A stretch of 44,108 bases of DNA, taken from a virus. The stretch covers positions 1 through 44,108 of the IMG/VR virus record IMGVR_UViG_3300012005_000012; one strand, given 5' to 3'. Position 1 is the stretch's first letter. Every line of letters begins with the position of its first letter. Below are positions 14,271 through 23,358 of the stretch, in pieces. A model generated the notes under the pieces. It had not been told where the DNA came from. It did no database searches and saw only the letters and a program-made list of their open reading frames with translations. The translations under genes and the position numbers were made by a program.

Positions 14271-15455
14271 ATGGGCGCAACATTATCAACCATCGGTGAG
14301 GTATTGAAGATAGATTACCTCCCGAAAATCGAGGAAATGGTGAACAACGGCTGTAATTATTTCATCATGAAGTTGATGGCAGGAACGGAGGAAATGCCCG
14401 GAGGCGGTAAAAACTTCTCTATTCCTCATCACTTCGGACGCAATAGCGGAGTAGGTGCTGGAACAGAGACAGGCGCATTACCAACCGCAGGAAACCAAGC
14501 CTACAAAGCTTCTACTGGTAATGTAGCTTACGTACATGGACGTTTGCAAGTGTCTAACGCTTCCATTCAGGCTTCCAAGAAGGACGCTACAACGTATGTA
14601 AAGGAAATGTCTGCTGAGGTTAAAGGATTACAGACAGACCTTCAAAACTACCGTAAGCGTGCTTTCATGGGTGACGGTACAGGAAAATTAGCGACTCTAG
14701 CTGCCAACACAACAACCAACGTTTTGGTTGTAGATAATGTGCGCAACTTTTTCACCAATCAGATCATTGACATTATTTTGTTAAATGCAACCGTAGACAC
14801 AGCGGCAAGAACAATAACAGCCATTGACTACGACGCTAAGACAATCACCATTAGCGGAGCAGCCGTTACGACTTTAGCAACAAGCTATATTGTGAACACG
14901 GGTACGTTGAATCTTGATCCTCAGGGGTTAGGAAGTATCATTTCTAAGACTTCCACACTTCAAGGATTGGACGTTGCAACATATCCTTGGTGGGTATCCA
15001 CTATCATGGGTAACTCAGGTACAGCGATTGCGATCACAGAAGCGCGGATTCGTGCATTGATTGACCGTATTGACATTGTTTCTGGCAAGAAAGTCGATTG
15101 GCTGGCAACAACTCACGGAGTTCGGGCATCCTATGAAGCTTTGTTGACTTCGCTTAAGCGGTACACCAATCCAATGCAATTGGACGGAGGTTATACTGCT
15201 CTCGAGTTTGACGGATTGCCTTTGATCGTGGATCGCTACAAGGACGACAATACCATTTGGGGTGGAAACTTCGATAACATGGACATTTACCAAACGGCTA
15301 AATTACAGTTTATGGAAGAAGATGGAAGTATGTTCAATCGTATTGCCAATTCGCCAGCGTACGAGGCGACCTGCTTCCTTTATGAAACACTGATCTGTGA
15401 CGACAGGCGCGCCTACGGCAGCTTGGAGGATATAACTGTACCAGCATCGTACTAG
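14271..15455 (+). CDS. Major capsid (coat) protein
   Basis: 394 residues; ATG after CAGGAGAGTGACCAC. An N-terminal helical arm is followed by FSIPHHFGRNSGVGAGTETG, QAYKASTGNVAYVHGRLQVSN and a C-terminal domain with the typical DGLPLIVDRY...G-N-DNMDIYQTAKLQF strand set of HK97-fold coats. Residues about 150-210 look like an inserted beta-rich domain (repeated I/V alternation, NTGTLNLDPQG), comparable in place to extra domains of P22-like coats but not shown to be the same. It follows scaffold and precedes the adaptors. Confidence 0.88.
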   Translation: MGATLSTIGEVLKIDYLPKIEEMVNNGCNYFIMKLMAGTEEMPGGGKNFSIPHHFGRNSGVGAGTETGALPTAGNQAYKASTGNVAYVHGRLQVSNASIQASKKDATTYVKEMSAEVKGLQTDLQNYRKRAFMGDGTGKLATLAANTTTNVLVVDNVRNFFTNQIIDIILLNATVDTAARTITAIDYDAKTITISGAAVTTLATSYIVNTGTLNLDPQGLGSIISKTSTLQGLDVATYPWWVSTIMGNSGTAIAITEARIRALIDRIDIVSGKKVDWLATTHGVRASYEALLTSLKRYTNPMQLDGGYTALEFDGLPLIVDRYKDDNTIWGGNFDNMDIYQTAKLQFMEEDGSMFNRIANSPAYEATCFLYETLICDDRRAYGSLEDITVPASY

Positions 15456-15484
15456 ACATTGTAAAACCAATAAGATACTAAAAT

Positions 15485-15512
15485 GGGTGGGCTTAGGCTC
15501 ACCCTTATTTTT
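15485..15512 (+). terminator. Terminator/attenuator after the coat gene
   Basis: GGGTGGGC-TTAG-GCTCACCC (one G-U) then TTATTTTT. It ends only ten bases before the next start and its T-tract runs into GGAGG, so partial termination would lower adaptor and tail mRNA relative to coat. Confidence 0.8.
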
Positions 15513-15521
15513 GGAGGTAAC

Positions 15522-15890
15522 ATGGAAAACAGGCATTGGAAACGAGGATTTCAGACAACCTTGCTTAACGATAACTTTATGGTACAGGAACAACTGCAAG
15601 CCTATGACCCGACACTATACATCATGTTCAATACTGAAACAGGTCAACACCTAATCATGGACGGAATCCTAGAGATCGCCATAATGTCTATCCCACAAAT
15701 CGGCTTTGAAGTTCTTGATAGTCGTGTTGTCGAACATATCAAGAAGATCCACTCTTACCGAGGGTTTGATATTGCTTGGGAACTAAAAGAAAGCGAAGAC
15801 CGCAGACAGCGCGAATATGACCGACAACAAGACGATTTATCGTACAATTTTGCTAAAGATGCACAAAAATACGTCAGGCAATTAGCATAA
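15522..15890 (+). CDS. Hypothetical protein between coat and adaptors (122 aa)
   Basis: ATG after TTGGAGGTAAC, directly behind the attenuator. Mixed alpha/beta N-terminal part, then a strongly charged helical end (KESEDRRQREYDRQQDDLSYNF). No family recognised. Position suggests a virion or assembly role. Confidence 0.65.
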   Translation: MENRHWKRGFQTTLLNDNFMVQEQLQAYDPTLYIMFNTETGQHLIMDGILEIAIMSIPQIGFEVLDSRVVEHIKKIHSYRGFDIAWELKESEDRRQREYDRQQDDLSYNFAKDAQKYVRQLA

Positions 15891-15902
15891 TGGGGTGATT
15901 TT

Positions 15903-16514
15903 ATGTCAAATGTAGAGCAACTCAAGGATCGTATCTTTCGTGGTACGAATCATTTATTCAATGATACATTTCACATGCTCGAACTCATCAACGATGGTGT
16001 CGATAATTTGATGGATGCAGGAAAGTTAAGAAAGAAAACAACCATAAACGCAGTTGTAGGAACAAATTCGTACGCTTTACCAACTGATTTTAAAGCACCT
16101 GGTATTCTGCAAGACGAAACCAACGACAATTATGTGATTACCTATGATCTAGTCGGTATCAGTGAGAATCGTTTTGGTTATGCCATTGAAGCTGGATATA
16201 TTTACCTTAAACCCAGTCCCATTGAAGATAAAGTCTTAACACACTATTACTATAATTACGCCACATCATTAGTCAATGACACCGATATTCCCATTGAAAT
16301 AGATACACAATACCATAGTTTAATTGCCTTATATGCCATCGCTATGATCATACCGCTAGTACATAAAGATACTTCTACTCGTTATGCGGTCATGGCAAAC
16401 AATCTAGCGGAAACAAGGGCTTGGCAAATGTGGCAAGATGGACTAGCTGGATTTGTCAAAGCGAACACGAAAAAGAATAAAAACGTCCGCTCGCGCGAAA
16501 AAGTCATATGGTAG
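15903..16514 (+). CDS. Head-tail adaptor protein (P22 gp4 / T7 gp11-like position)
   Basis: 203 residues; ATG after TGGGGTGATTTT. Helical N-terminus, a beta segment with T-I-NAVVGTNSYALPTDFKAPG, a second beta segment YAIEAGYIYLKPSP and a helical C-terminus with an AETRAWQMWQDGL helix and basic end. This is the usual plan of adaptors that form a ring below a podophage portal (YALP-DF is a frequent motif there). It is the first of two adaptor-like genes in tandem. Confidence 0.7.
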   Translation: MSNVEQLKDRIFRGTNHLFNDTFHMLELINDGVDNLMDAGKLRKKTTINAVVGTNSYALPTDFKAPGILQDETNDNYVITYDLVGISENRFGYAIEAGYIYLKPSPIEDKVLTHYYYNYATSLVNDTDIPIEIDTQYHSLIALYAIAMIIPLVHKDTSTRYAVMANNLAETRAWQMWQDGLAGFVKANTKKNKNVRSREKVIW

Positions 16515-16526
16515 GGAGATATTGAT

Positions 16527-17168
16527 ATGCCATACATTTACAACGCCGGGCAGCTTGCAACCATGATCCTTAAACTTGGCGAAATGGATGTACCCGATTT
16601 AGGCGCAGATTCAACAACACAAAACTCATATATTTACCAGTTCATGAATATCGCTATGATGAAATTAGCTAGAGTTGCTTTCATTGTGACTTATTCCGAT
16701 GTTTTAGCAGCGTCCGCGAATGGTCAATATACTTTTAAAAAGAGTTCAGCCGATATAACCGATATGTTTGAGCCATTGACGGTATTAAATGCAAGTGATA
16801 CGCCATTACTACATCGAAACAGCTATGAAGCTTCTACAGGATGGTGGAGGGATTCACAGAACCAAGAGATCCATTTGCGCGGAGTTGTAGCAGGAAATTA
16901 TACGCTGAAATACTTAAAGTACCCTGCTAGAGTTACCTTAGACACGGACACCGTAGAGTTTCCACCTTCGGGATATGATGCACTAATCAAAGAAGTATTG
17001 TCACTGATTAAGTACACTAAGAACAGTTACGGCGGCGCTGAATTCATGGATGCAAAAGCCAAGGCAGCATTGGGGGAAGCAACACAAGGATCAATAAGTG
17101 CGCGTGGCACAGGTTCAACGGGGCAGCCGCCTTCCACAGTCGATACGCAGATTGGCAGAGGTGGATAA
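16527..17168 (+). CDS. Second adaptor / tail-closure-like protein
   Basis: 213 residues; ATG after GGGAGATATTGAT. It shares the layout of the previous protein: helical start, Y-FKKSSADITDMFEPLTV strand set, LKYLKYPARVT, then YDALIKEVLSLIKYTKN helix and a flexible Gly/Thr/Gln-rich tail. Two related adaptors before the nozzle gene fit a short-tail connector. The last base of its stop is the first base of the next gene. Confidence 0.62.
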   Translation: MPYIYNAGQLATMILKLGEMDVPDLGADSTTQNSYIYQFMNIAMMKLARVAFIVTYSDVLAASANGQYTFKKSSADITDMFEPLTVLNASDTPLLHRNSYEASTGWWRDSQNQEIHLRGVVAGNYTLKYLKYPARVTLDTDTVEFPPSGYDALIKEVLSLIKYTKNSYGGAEFMDAKAKAALGEATQGSISARGTGSTGQPPSTVDTQIGRGG

Positions 17169-18757
17169 TGCCCTATACCGATCAAGAGAAACCTATAGAA
17201 TTACTCGTTGATACTCAGCTAGGAATTCAGAACGCTTTACAGCCGACATCATTACCTAAAGGTGCTTACTTAGTCAAGAAAAACGCCTATCAGAATAAGA
17301 TTGGATCCAATGCCAAGCGTCCAGGCTCAACCGTTGTCACATCAGCAGCCTTGGCGGCAACAATCCAATACTTAACCGAGTACCGCGATACGCCAACGAG
17401 CAGCAGCCTGTTAGCTGCAAGCGGCACAACACTGTACAAGTACGATGGCGCAAGCACATTAACGGCACAGACCATGACCAATGCGCTGAATAAGTCGGAC
17501 ATTTACACATTAGCCTTTACCAATTTGGCGTTAACATCAATCTTATTCATTACCGATGGATCCGCGGTTAAATCTTATGACGGTTCAGCCGTTGCATTAA
17601 TCACGCCAGCCGCAGATGATGTCAGCCCAGCGCCTGTAAATTATTTAGCAACTTTGAACACACTCTTGCCGATCTATTGCTGGACATTTAAGGGATTTTT
17701 GTTTATCTCCATTGGGGATGATAGCGCATGGCACAGCAAATTAGGGGAGTTTGATTATTTCCCTATTACCTTCACAACGAGTTATGTCCGAAACAACGAC
17801 TATATCACTGGTTGCGGCGTTCCGTTTGGTGATGTTTGTCTCCTGCCCATGCGCCGCGGATGGGGCGTAACAACCTATGACGCATCCGTTTCAACGCTTA
17901 TGATTGGCAATCACTTTTTAAATACAATCAGCGGCAACGTAGCACCGAGAGCCATAGCTAAATTAGCCTATCCGGATGGTTCGCAGACAGTCGCCTATTT
18001 ATCAGACGATAGCTATTATGAAGTTTATGATACAGGTTTCATTGACCCAAGCGGTTCAGGCACGCGAAACTTAGCTACAAGAAGTTTAATGAAAAACAAA
18101 GTAGACTTTACCTCATACGGATTTACAATGGCTGAAATGACCGCAGCAGAGGCTTATTTCGATACAACGCTGAATTTGTACATTTCCACAATCAAGCGCG
18201 GTGCTGTCAATTATGCGTTTGTTTATGATGTGAGAACGAAAGAGTGGGATTTGTGGGATAACATCAGAGCCGAGTCAACCATACGTTTCAATGGTATTCT
18301 TTACTATGCGGGGTCTACTAAGCTATTGCATAAATACGATGCCACATTAGCAACGGATTATGACGACTTCGCACAGACCACAGGGACGATAGTAATATGG
18401 GACTGTTACCTTGATATACTCATGCTCGAAGATAGTGGATTCCAATCCTACTTAGACGAAGTTGTTATTAATGCAAAAGGCTTCCCAACAACGTCAACGA
18501 TTGATTTAACTATTGTTGGTACTTCTGATACAAGCGTTTATCTCAATGCCGTACAGAGTACAGTAGCTACATGGGATTTGTCGCTCTGGGATTTTTGCGT
18601 AATTGCTAATCTTGATTTTTCTTCAATAGTTACTCCACCTAATAGAACAATTGTAAAAAAACGCTCTTATTTTTTCCAAATTAGAGTAAAAAATGATAAA
18701 AACGAATTGGTTGAACTTTATAAAATAAAGCTAAAAGGACGTATTTCAGGCAATTAA
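17168..18757 (+). CDS. Tail nozzle / hub protein (P22 gp10 or T7 gp12-like)
   Basis: 529 residues, rich in beta strands. It opens with LLVDTQLGIQNALQPTSLPKGAYLVKKNAY and a KRPGST motif, typical for podophage tubular tail proteins that read ...R.G...; then repeated short blade-like units (SGTTLYKYDG, DGSAVKSYDGS, YLSDDSYYEVYDTG) suggest a beta propeller. The end becomes more AT-rich and Lys-rich than its start. It would form the nozzle below the adaptors, to which the spikes attach. Confidence 0.75.
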   Translation: MPYTDQEKPIELLVDTQLGIQNALQPTSLPKGAYLVKKNAYQNKIGSNAKRPGSTVVTSAALAATIQYLTEYRDTPTSSSLLAASGTTLYKYDGASTLTAQTMTNALNKSDIYTLAFTNLALTSILFITDGSAVKSYDGSAVALITPAADDVSPAPVNYLATLNTLLPIYCWTFKGFLFISIGDDSAWHSKLGEFDYFPITFTTSYVRNNDYITGCGVPFGDVCLLPMRRGWGVTTYDASVSTLMIGNHFLNTISGNVAPRAIAKLAYPDGSQTVAYLSDDSYYEVYDTGFIDPSGSGTRNLATRSLMKNKVDFTSYGFTMAEMTAAEAYFDTTLNLYISTIKRGAVNYAFVYDVRTKEWDLWDNIRAESTIRFNGILYYAGSTKLLHKYDATLATDYDDFAQTTGTIVIWDCYLDILMLEDSGFQSYLDEVVINAKGFPTTSTIDLTIVGTSDTSVYLNAVQSTVATWDLSLWDFCVIANLDFSSIVTPPNRTIVKKRSYFFQIRVKNDKNELVELYKIKLKGRISGN

Positions 18758-18769
18758 AGGAGGTTGAAT

Positions 18770-21034
18770 ATGGCTACAGTACCCGCAGATAGAACAAAAT
18801 TAGCGTTAGCACAATCGAATCAGAATCCTTTAAACGTGCTAGGCTCATCCCAAAACAAAAACGCCCTAGCCGAAGCTTACGACACCATCGACTTGCTCAA
18901 CCAAAAGGTGGATGCAAACTACGGCACAGGAGCTATCAGCACAAATCAGCTCGCAGATAGTTCAGTTACACTCGCTAAGATGGCAGACAGTTCAGTAGGC
19001 ACAATGGAACTGGTCGCTGCTTCCGTTACCCTAGCCAAGATGGCGGCAGCTTCCGTGGGTACGACACAGTTAGTTGACGGCTCAGTGACAGATGCTAAGA
19101 TTGCTCCTGCTACGATTACAGCAGATAAATTTGTTGCAGGGGCATTGAATAATGATACGCAGAATGGATTGTTGATTACTGCGCTTTCTGCGGATATTAC
19201 GCAAGTAAGAATTAATGTTAAATATCCACCTTCTCCATTAGTTGCAGTTAAAGGCGACAACATAATTGATGATACGGCAGCATTACAAGCCATAATAGAT
19301 TATGTAGTATCCGCAGGAGGTGGAGTAATTTACTTCCCTAAAGGGACTTATAAAACAACAGCTACGTTAACTTGCACATCATCAAACGTTAAATTTATCG
19401 GGCATGATGCTATCATTATGTTTAATGGTGGGTCTGGAGATCAAGCCTTGTATATTTACGGAAGTCTTGCTGCTACAAAAAACATAACCGTCGCTATTGC
19501 CGCTGGAGCGAATACGTTTACTGTTTCCCCTACAGATTCGCTTTCGTTTAATGTGGGCGATTATGTGAAGCTCGTAACGGATGAAAATTATTTTATCATC
19601 GCATCGAGAGACTACAAAAAAGGGGAAATGGTTCGTGTTTTATCTGTAAATAACACAACTGGAGTCATTACGATTAACGGTTCGGGAATTGTTTTACCAT
19701 ACAGCATTACTGGTCACACCCCTACGGCTCAACTGATTAACTTCATTGATAATATTGAAATACAAGGAATCTATTTTAAGGGTACTGGTACGGATAATGG
19801 ACAGGTTGGATTACAATTAGATTTCGTAAAAAATTCAACCATTGAAAAGAATGAGTGTTCAGATTTAGAAGTGGGGGTTTCCATTACGTCCTGCTTCTTG
19901 TCCAATATCGCGAACAATAAAATTCATGATTGCAACCATTCCACAACGGGTTATGGTATTGAGATCGGTGGAGTCAGTCAAGGGATTGAAATACACCATA
20001 ATAAATTTGATAATAACCGTCATTCAGTCACAACCACTGGATATGACGGGGTAGTAATGCACGTGAATGTTTCATATAATGAAGTTTTTCGATGTCTCAA
20101 TGCAGGATTGAATGCACACGGAAATGCAAGGTATGTAAAGTTCAGTTACAACCATGTTGATCATTGTTTATTAGGGATTTCCTCTTATGCACCTTGTACC
20201 TCTATGATTCATAACACCATCACGAATACTTATTCCTTTGCACTCTATTTCATCGAAGCCGCTTTTATTAATGCCATTGTGAAAGATAATGTTGTTGATT
20301 TTATGCAAACTGGTGACTTCATAACCATTAGTAATACAGGGGCAAGCGCCTACGAAACCAATGAATACATTATCATTGAGGGAAATATCGTTAATAATGC
20401 CGCAAATGCTACCGGAATTAGCATTGGGGTGGGAACGTCGGCGGTCATCGTATCCATTCGAAACAATGATTTAAATACGATTGGGTATAAGGGAATTAAT
20501 GTCGCTGAAGGTGAAAAAATTATGATATCGGGGAATAATCTTTATTACTCTACTCGTGGTGGTTCGGCGGGAAATGATGGAATCACAGTCGCTTGTTCTG
20601 CTGGTGTAGCCGTGTACGGCTCTATTCTTCAGATCACAAATAATAATGTATATCGCTTCTATACAGCAATTGTTGTAACTGCCGCTGATGCCATGATTAT
20701 CGAAGGCAATATCACACAAGCCGCAGTCAATTATGCTATATCTGGAGTTACGAACATGCGAACGGGGTCTAATTACCCTGACATATATAAAGGTAGCTTG
20801 GTTTGGAATCCAGCAAGTTTAGTTGATGGCGCAGGGGAAACCTCTGCTAATATTACGGTTACTGGTGCGGTAGTTACGGATCGGGTAGAAGTATATCCTC
20901 CATATACACCACAGGGAATGCTAGTTTATGGTTATGTTTCCGCAGCAGATACGGTTAACATTCGGATTCAAAATGAAACGGGTGGTACGATAGATTTAGC
21001 AAGTGGTACTTGGAAAGTAGCAGTTAAGAAATAA
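18770..21034 (+). CDS. Tailspike with pectate-lyase-type beta-helix
   Basis: 754 residues; ATG at 18770 after AAAGGAGGTTGAAT. Residues about 57-125 carry short repeats (SVTLAKMA, SVGTxxL, SVTDAKIA) as in stalk or attachment regions of phage fibres. From about 160 the KGDNIIDDTAALQAIIDYV...GGGVIYFPKGTY unit marks a Pectate_lyase_3-type right-handed beta-helix, continuing to about 660 with repeated N-rungs (NNKIHD, HHNKFDNNRHS, NNDLNTIG). The C-terminal 90 residues form a separate beta domain. It probably binds and cuts a surface glycan of the host. Specificity cannot be read. Confidence 0.87.
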   Translation: MATVPADRTKLALAQSNQNPLNVLGSSQNKNALAEAYDTIDLLNQKVDANYGTGAISTNQLADSSVTLAKMADSSVGTMELVAASVTLAKMAAASVGTTQLVDGSVTDAKIAPATITADKFVAGALNNDTQNGLLITALSADITQVRINVKYPPSPLVAVKGDNIIDDTAALQAIIDYVVSAGGGVIYFPKGTYKTTATLTCTSSNVKFIGHDAIIMFNGGSGDQALYIYGSLAATKNITVAIAAGANTFTVSPTDSLSFNVGDYVKLVTDENYFIIASRDYKKGEMVRVLSVNNTTGVITINGSGIVLPYSITGHTPTAQLINFIDNIEIQGIYFKGTGTDNGQVGLQLDFVKNSTIEKNECSDLEVGVSITSCFLSNIANNKIHDCNHSTTGYGIEIGGVSQGIEIHHNKFDNNRHSVTTTGYDGVVMHVNVSYNEVFRCLNAGLNAHGNARYVKFSYNHVDHCLLGISSYAPCTSMIHNTITNTYSFALYFIEAAFINAIVKDNVVDFMQTGDFITISNTGASAYETNEYIIIEGNIVNNAANATGISIGVGTSAVIVSIRNNDLNTIGYKGINVAEGEKIMISGNNLYYSTRGGSAGNDGITVACSAGVAVYGSILQITNNNVYRFYTAIVVTAADAMIIEGNITQAAVNYAISGVTNMRTGSNYPDIYKGSLVWNPASLVDGAGETSANITVTGAVVTDRVEVYPPYTPQGMLVYGYVSAADTVNIRIQNETGGTIDLASGTWKVAVKK

Positions 21035-21083
21035 CAGTATGGCGTATACGGAGCATAATGTGCCATAAGAGAAAGGACTAAAA

Positions 21084-21824
21084 ATGAAACTATTCTACCT
21101 TATCGCCTATGCCTATCACAGGCTTTTTCGTTTTATTTATCGCAGAAAAGGGAAGTATCAAACCATTGACTTTCAGCATCATCACCACAAAATGAAGAAG
21201 TATAAAGGACTTTTGGCACTCGTAGCCATAGTCCTTTTTCTTTGCACGAAAACAACGACAGCCGACATCATGACTAGCGAAGATAAAACAATCGTATTAG
21301 GCGAATCCCTACCGCACTCCATTGTTATAGTCAACGATAGCTTAGGTCATGGATCAGGTTTTTTCATCAGCCCGCATGAAGTGATCACAGATGAGCATGT
21401 CATACACAACGCCGACAATGTATCTATCGTAGACAACAAAGGCAAACAATGTCCTGCTACAGTCTACTACGCCGATTCTAACGAGGATTTAGCGTTGTTA
21501 GATACAAAGTGCGATGGTACGCCGCTTAAGCTTGCAACGTCCGTCAAGATAGGTCAAACAGTGGTCATGATGGGCAATCCCGAAGATCAGCAATTCTTCT
21601 TAACCAAGGGAATCGTGAGCAATCTCAGCCGTTATTTTGTGGGATTCGATGCCATGAACATACCGGGAGATAGCGGCGCACCAATTCTGAACTTAAATGG
21701 CGAAGTCTTAGGCGTAGCAAGGTGGGTATATAACGTTTCCCCGAGAGTCGGAATAGCCACAAACGATGAAACGTTAAGCGAGTTTATCGCCACAGTATCT
21801 TATTTAAAAGCAAAGGAGAATTGA
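21084..21824 (+). CDS. Membrane-anchored trypsin-like serine protease
   Basis: 246 residues; ATG after AGAAAGGACTAAAA. A basic N-terminus (1-40, with a natural HHHH at 32-35) precedes a hydrophobic span at about 41-54, so export or inner-membrane anchoring is likely. The catalytic part has the HtrA-like order: GHGSGFFISPHEVITDEHV with His105, NEDLALL with Asp135 and PGDSGAPIL with Ser197. All three triad residues are present; no PDZ domain follows. Placed between tailspike and ejection proteins, it could process a virion protein, cut host surface proteins, or act on entry. Substrate unknown. Confidence 0.85.
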   Translation: MKLFYLIAYAYHRLFRFIYRRKGKYQTIDFQHHHHKMKKYKGLLALVAIVLFLCTKTTTADIMTSEDKTIVLGESLPHSIVIVNDSLGHGSGFFISPHEVITDEHVIHNADNVSIVDNKGKQCPATVYYADSNEDLALLDTKCDGTPLKLATSVKIGQTVVMMGNPEDQQFFLTKGIVSNLSRYFVGFDAMNIPGDSGAPILNLNGEVLGVARWVYNVSPRVGIATNDETLSEFIATVSYLKAKEN

Positions 21825-21825
21825 C

Positions 21826-23346
21826 ATGGCAGCTGCAATTCCAAACGGATACATGCCTACATATACACCTAAACCAGTCACCACAGCAACGTCTACTGGA
21901 TTAGCTGCTTCGAAAGTAGCGCCGAGCACAACGAAAACCACAGATCAGTATGTTCCTTTCATATCTGCAAATCATTCGCCGACAGGTGGAAACACGACAG
22001 AATACAGAGCTCCACGTGCAGGAGATACAGGAATTGGCGTTAGTGCGCCAACTGTAAATACGCCAACTAACACGGCTCCTAAGTTTGATGCAGCAGGAAT
22101 CGCCGCCTCTCGCGTAGTTGCTCAACGTGCTGCTTTAGCTGGCTCAGTCAATGCTTATGATGCATCAACTAAAGCAGCATTTGATCACGCCCAACAGACC
22201 ACACAAGGCAATCGAGCCTTATTACAGTTTGATAACAGCAATCGCGGTGATCAATTCGGAGGTTCAGCGAGAGAAGATTTATTCCGATTGCAGAGGTCGC
22301 AGGGCTTAGAAGATACCGCAGCGAACACTCAATATCAAAACGATATATCCGCGAGTGATGCTAAATTAGCGGCTTTCGATGCAGGAGCGCCGGGAATGAC
22401 GCAGGATATTCAAAGTCAGTTGGAACATCAGAACCTTACGGATAATATTGCGTTATCGGGTGTAACCGGAATGTATAACGGATCCCCAACTTACGATGCT
22501 TCACAGGCTGCAATCAAAAATGGTCAAACCGCCGCGGATAGTAACGCAACGCAGACAGGTAATTATATCAGTCCTGAGAATACAGCATTATTACAGAAAC
22601 AGCAACAGAATAGTGCAGCTTATGCCACGGCTTCACCCGATCAACAAGCAATACTTCATCAAAATAATTTAGACATCGCTAAGCAGCTTGGGGAAACCTA
22701 TAACGCAGGTACAGGAACGTATTCAGGTGGAAATTATTCTCAACGCACAGTCGCAGGGCAAACCTTAGATATGAACAATGCAAAAGATATGGCGACTTTA
22801 ACAGGTTATATAAGTGATGGTAAAGGTGGCTACATACCAACGAACGCTAAACAGCAGCAAGATTTGACTGATGCTTGGACAGCAACGAATAATTTAGGAA
22901 GTGTAACTAAAGCACTATCCGATCTTACAGGTATTCCAGTAGGAACACCAACGCAGACAGCTAAAAATCAAGCGCAACAAATCAATATTAGTCAGCAAGG
23001 TGCTACGACATCAGCTAAAAACGCAACTACAGCAGCCACCAACTCAGCAAATTCAAATAATAACGCAAATCAAACTCATTTGATGGACATTTGGAAGGCT
23101 ACAGGTAAAGCTCCCGCAGGAATTCAAGGAGTAGCAGAAGGAACGGCGTATGCAGGAACGGCAAAAGCATCAGCAACAGCAGATGATTTTATCAAATCTA
23201 TGGATAGCACCCCATTAGTAAGTAATATTGCAGGAATGAGAAGGGTGACAGATCCGGTTGCTATGGAAAAGGCTATACTCGATTCCGGTATGACTCCCGA
23301 AGAAATGACAAAAGCATACAGAGCTTACAATATCCCAATGAAGTAA
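21826..23346 (+). CDS. Probable ejection/internal virion protein, low complexity (506 aa)
   Basis: ATG after AAAGGAGAATTGAC. Dominated by Ala, Thr, Asn, Gln and Gly with few aromatics and no Cys; patches such as TTSAKNATTAATNSANSNNN are low complexity. A short helical C-terminus (TDPVAMEKAILDSGMTPEEM) is the best ordered part. Position between spike/protease and the giant 1505-aa protein corresponds to the ejection proteins of podophages (P22 gp7/gp20/gp16 or T7 gp14-16). No sequence identity to those can be claimed. Confidence 0.55.
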   Translation: MAAAIPNGYMPTYTPKPVTTATSTGLAASKVAPSTTKTTDQYVPFISANHSPTGGNTTEYRAPRAGDTGIGVSAPTVNTPTNTAPKFDAAGIAASRVVAQRAALAGSVNAYDASTKAAFDHAQQTTQGNRALLQFDNSNRGDQFGGSAREDLFRLQRSQGLEDTAANTQYQNDISASDAKLAAFDAGAPGMTQDIQSQLEHQNLTDNIALSGVTGMYNGSPTYDASQAAIKNGQTAADSNATQTGNYISPENTALLQKQQQNSAAYATASPDQQAILHQNNLDIAKQLGETYNAGTGTYSGGNYSQRTVAGQTLDMNNAKDMATLTGYISDGKGGYIPTNAKQQQDLTDAWTATNNLGSVTKALSDLTGIPVGTPTQTAKNQAQQINISQQGATTSAKNATTAATNSANSNNNANQTHLMDIWKATGKAPAGIQGVAEGTAYAGTAKASATADDFIKSMDSTPLVSNIAGMRRVTDPVAMEKAILDSGMTPEEMTKAYRAYNIPMK

Positions 23347-23358
23347 AGGAGGTTATCT

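Noticed and set aside
17168-18757. Tail tape measure or tail tube gene in the 16-28 kb interval
   Set aside because: Length and pattern fit nozzle, spike and ejection proteins; no long alpha-helical tape with membrane spans and no paired frameshift chaperone genes were seen.
21175-21195. His-tag-like HHHH in the protease
   Set aside because: It lies within a natural basic N-terminus and the surrounding sequence shows no vector; treated as native.
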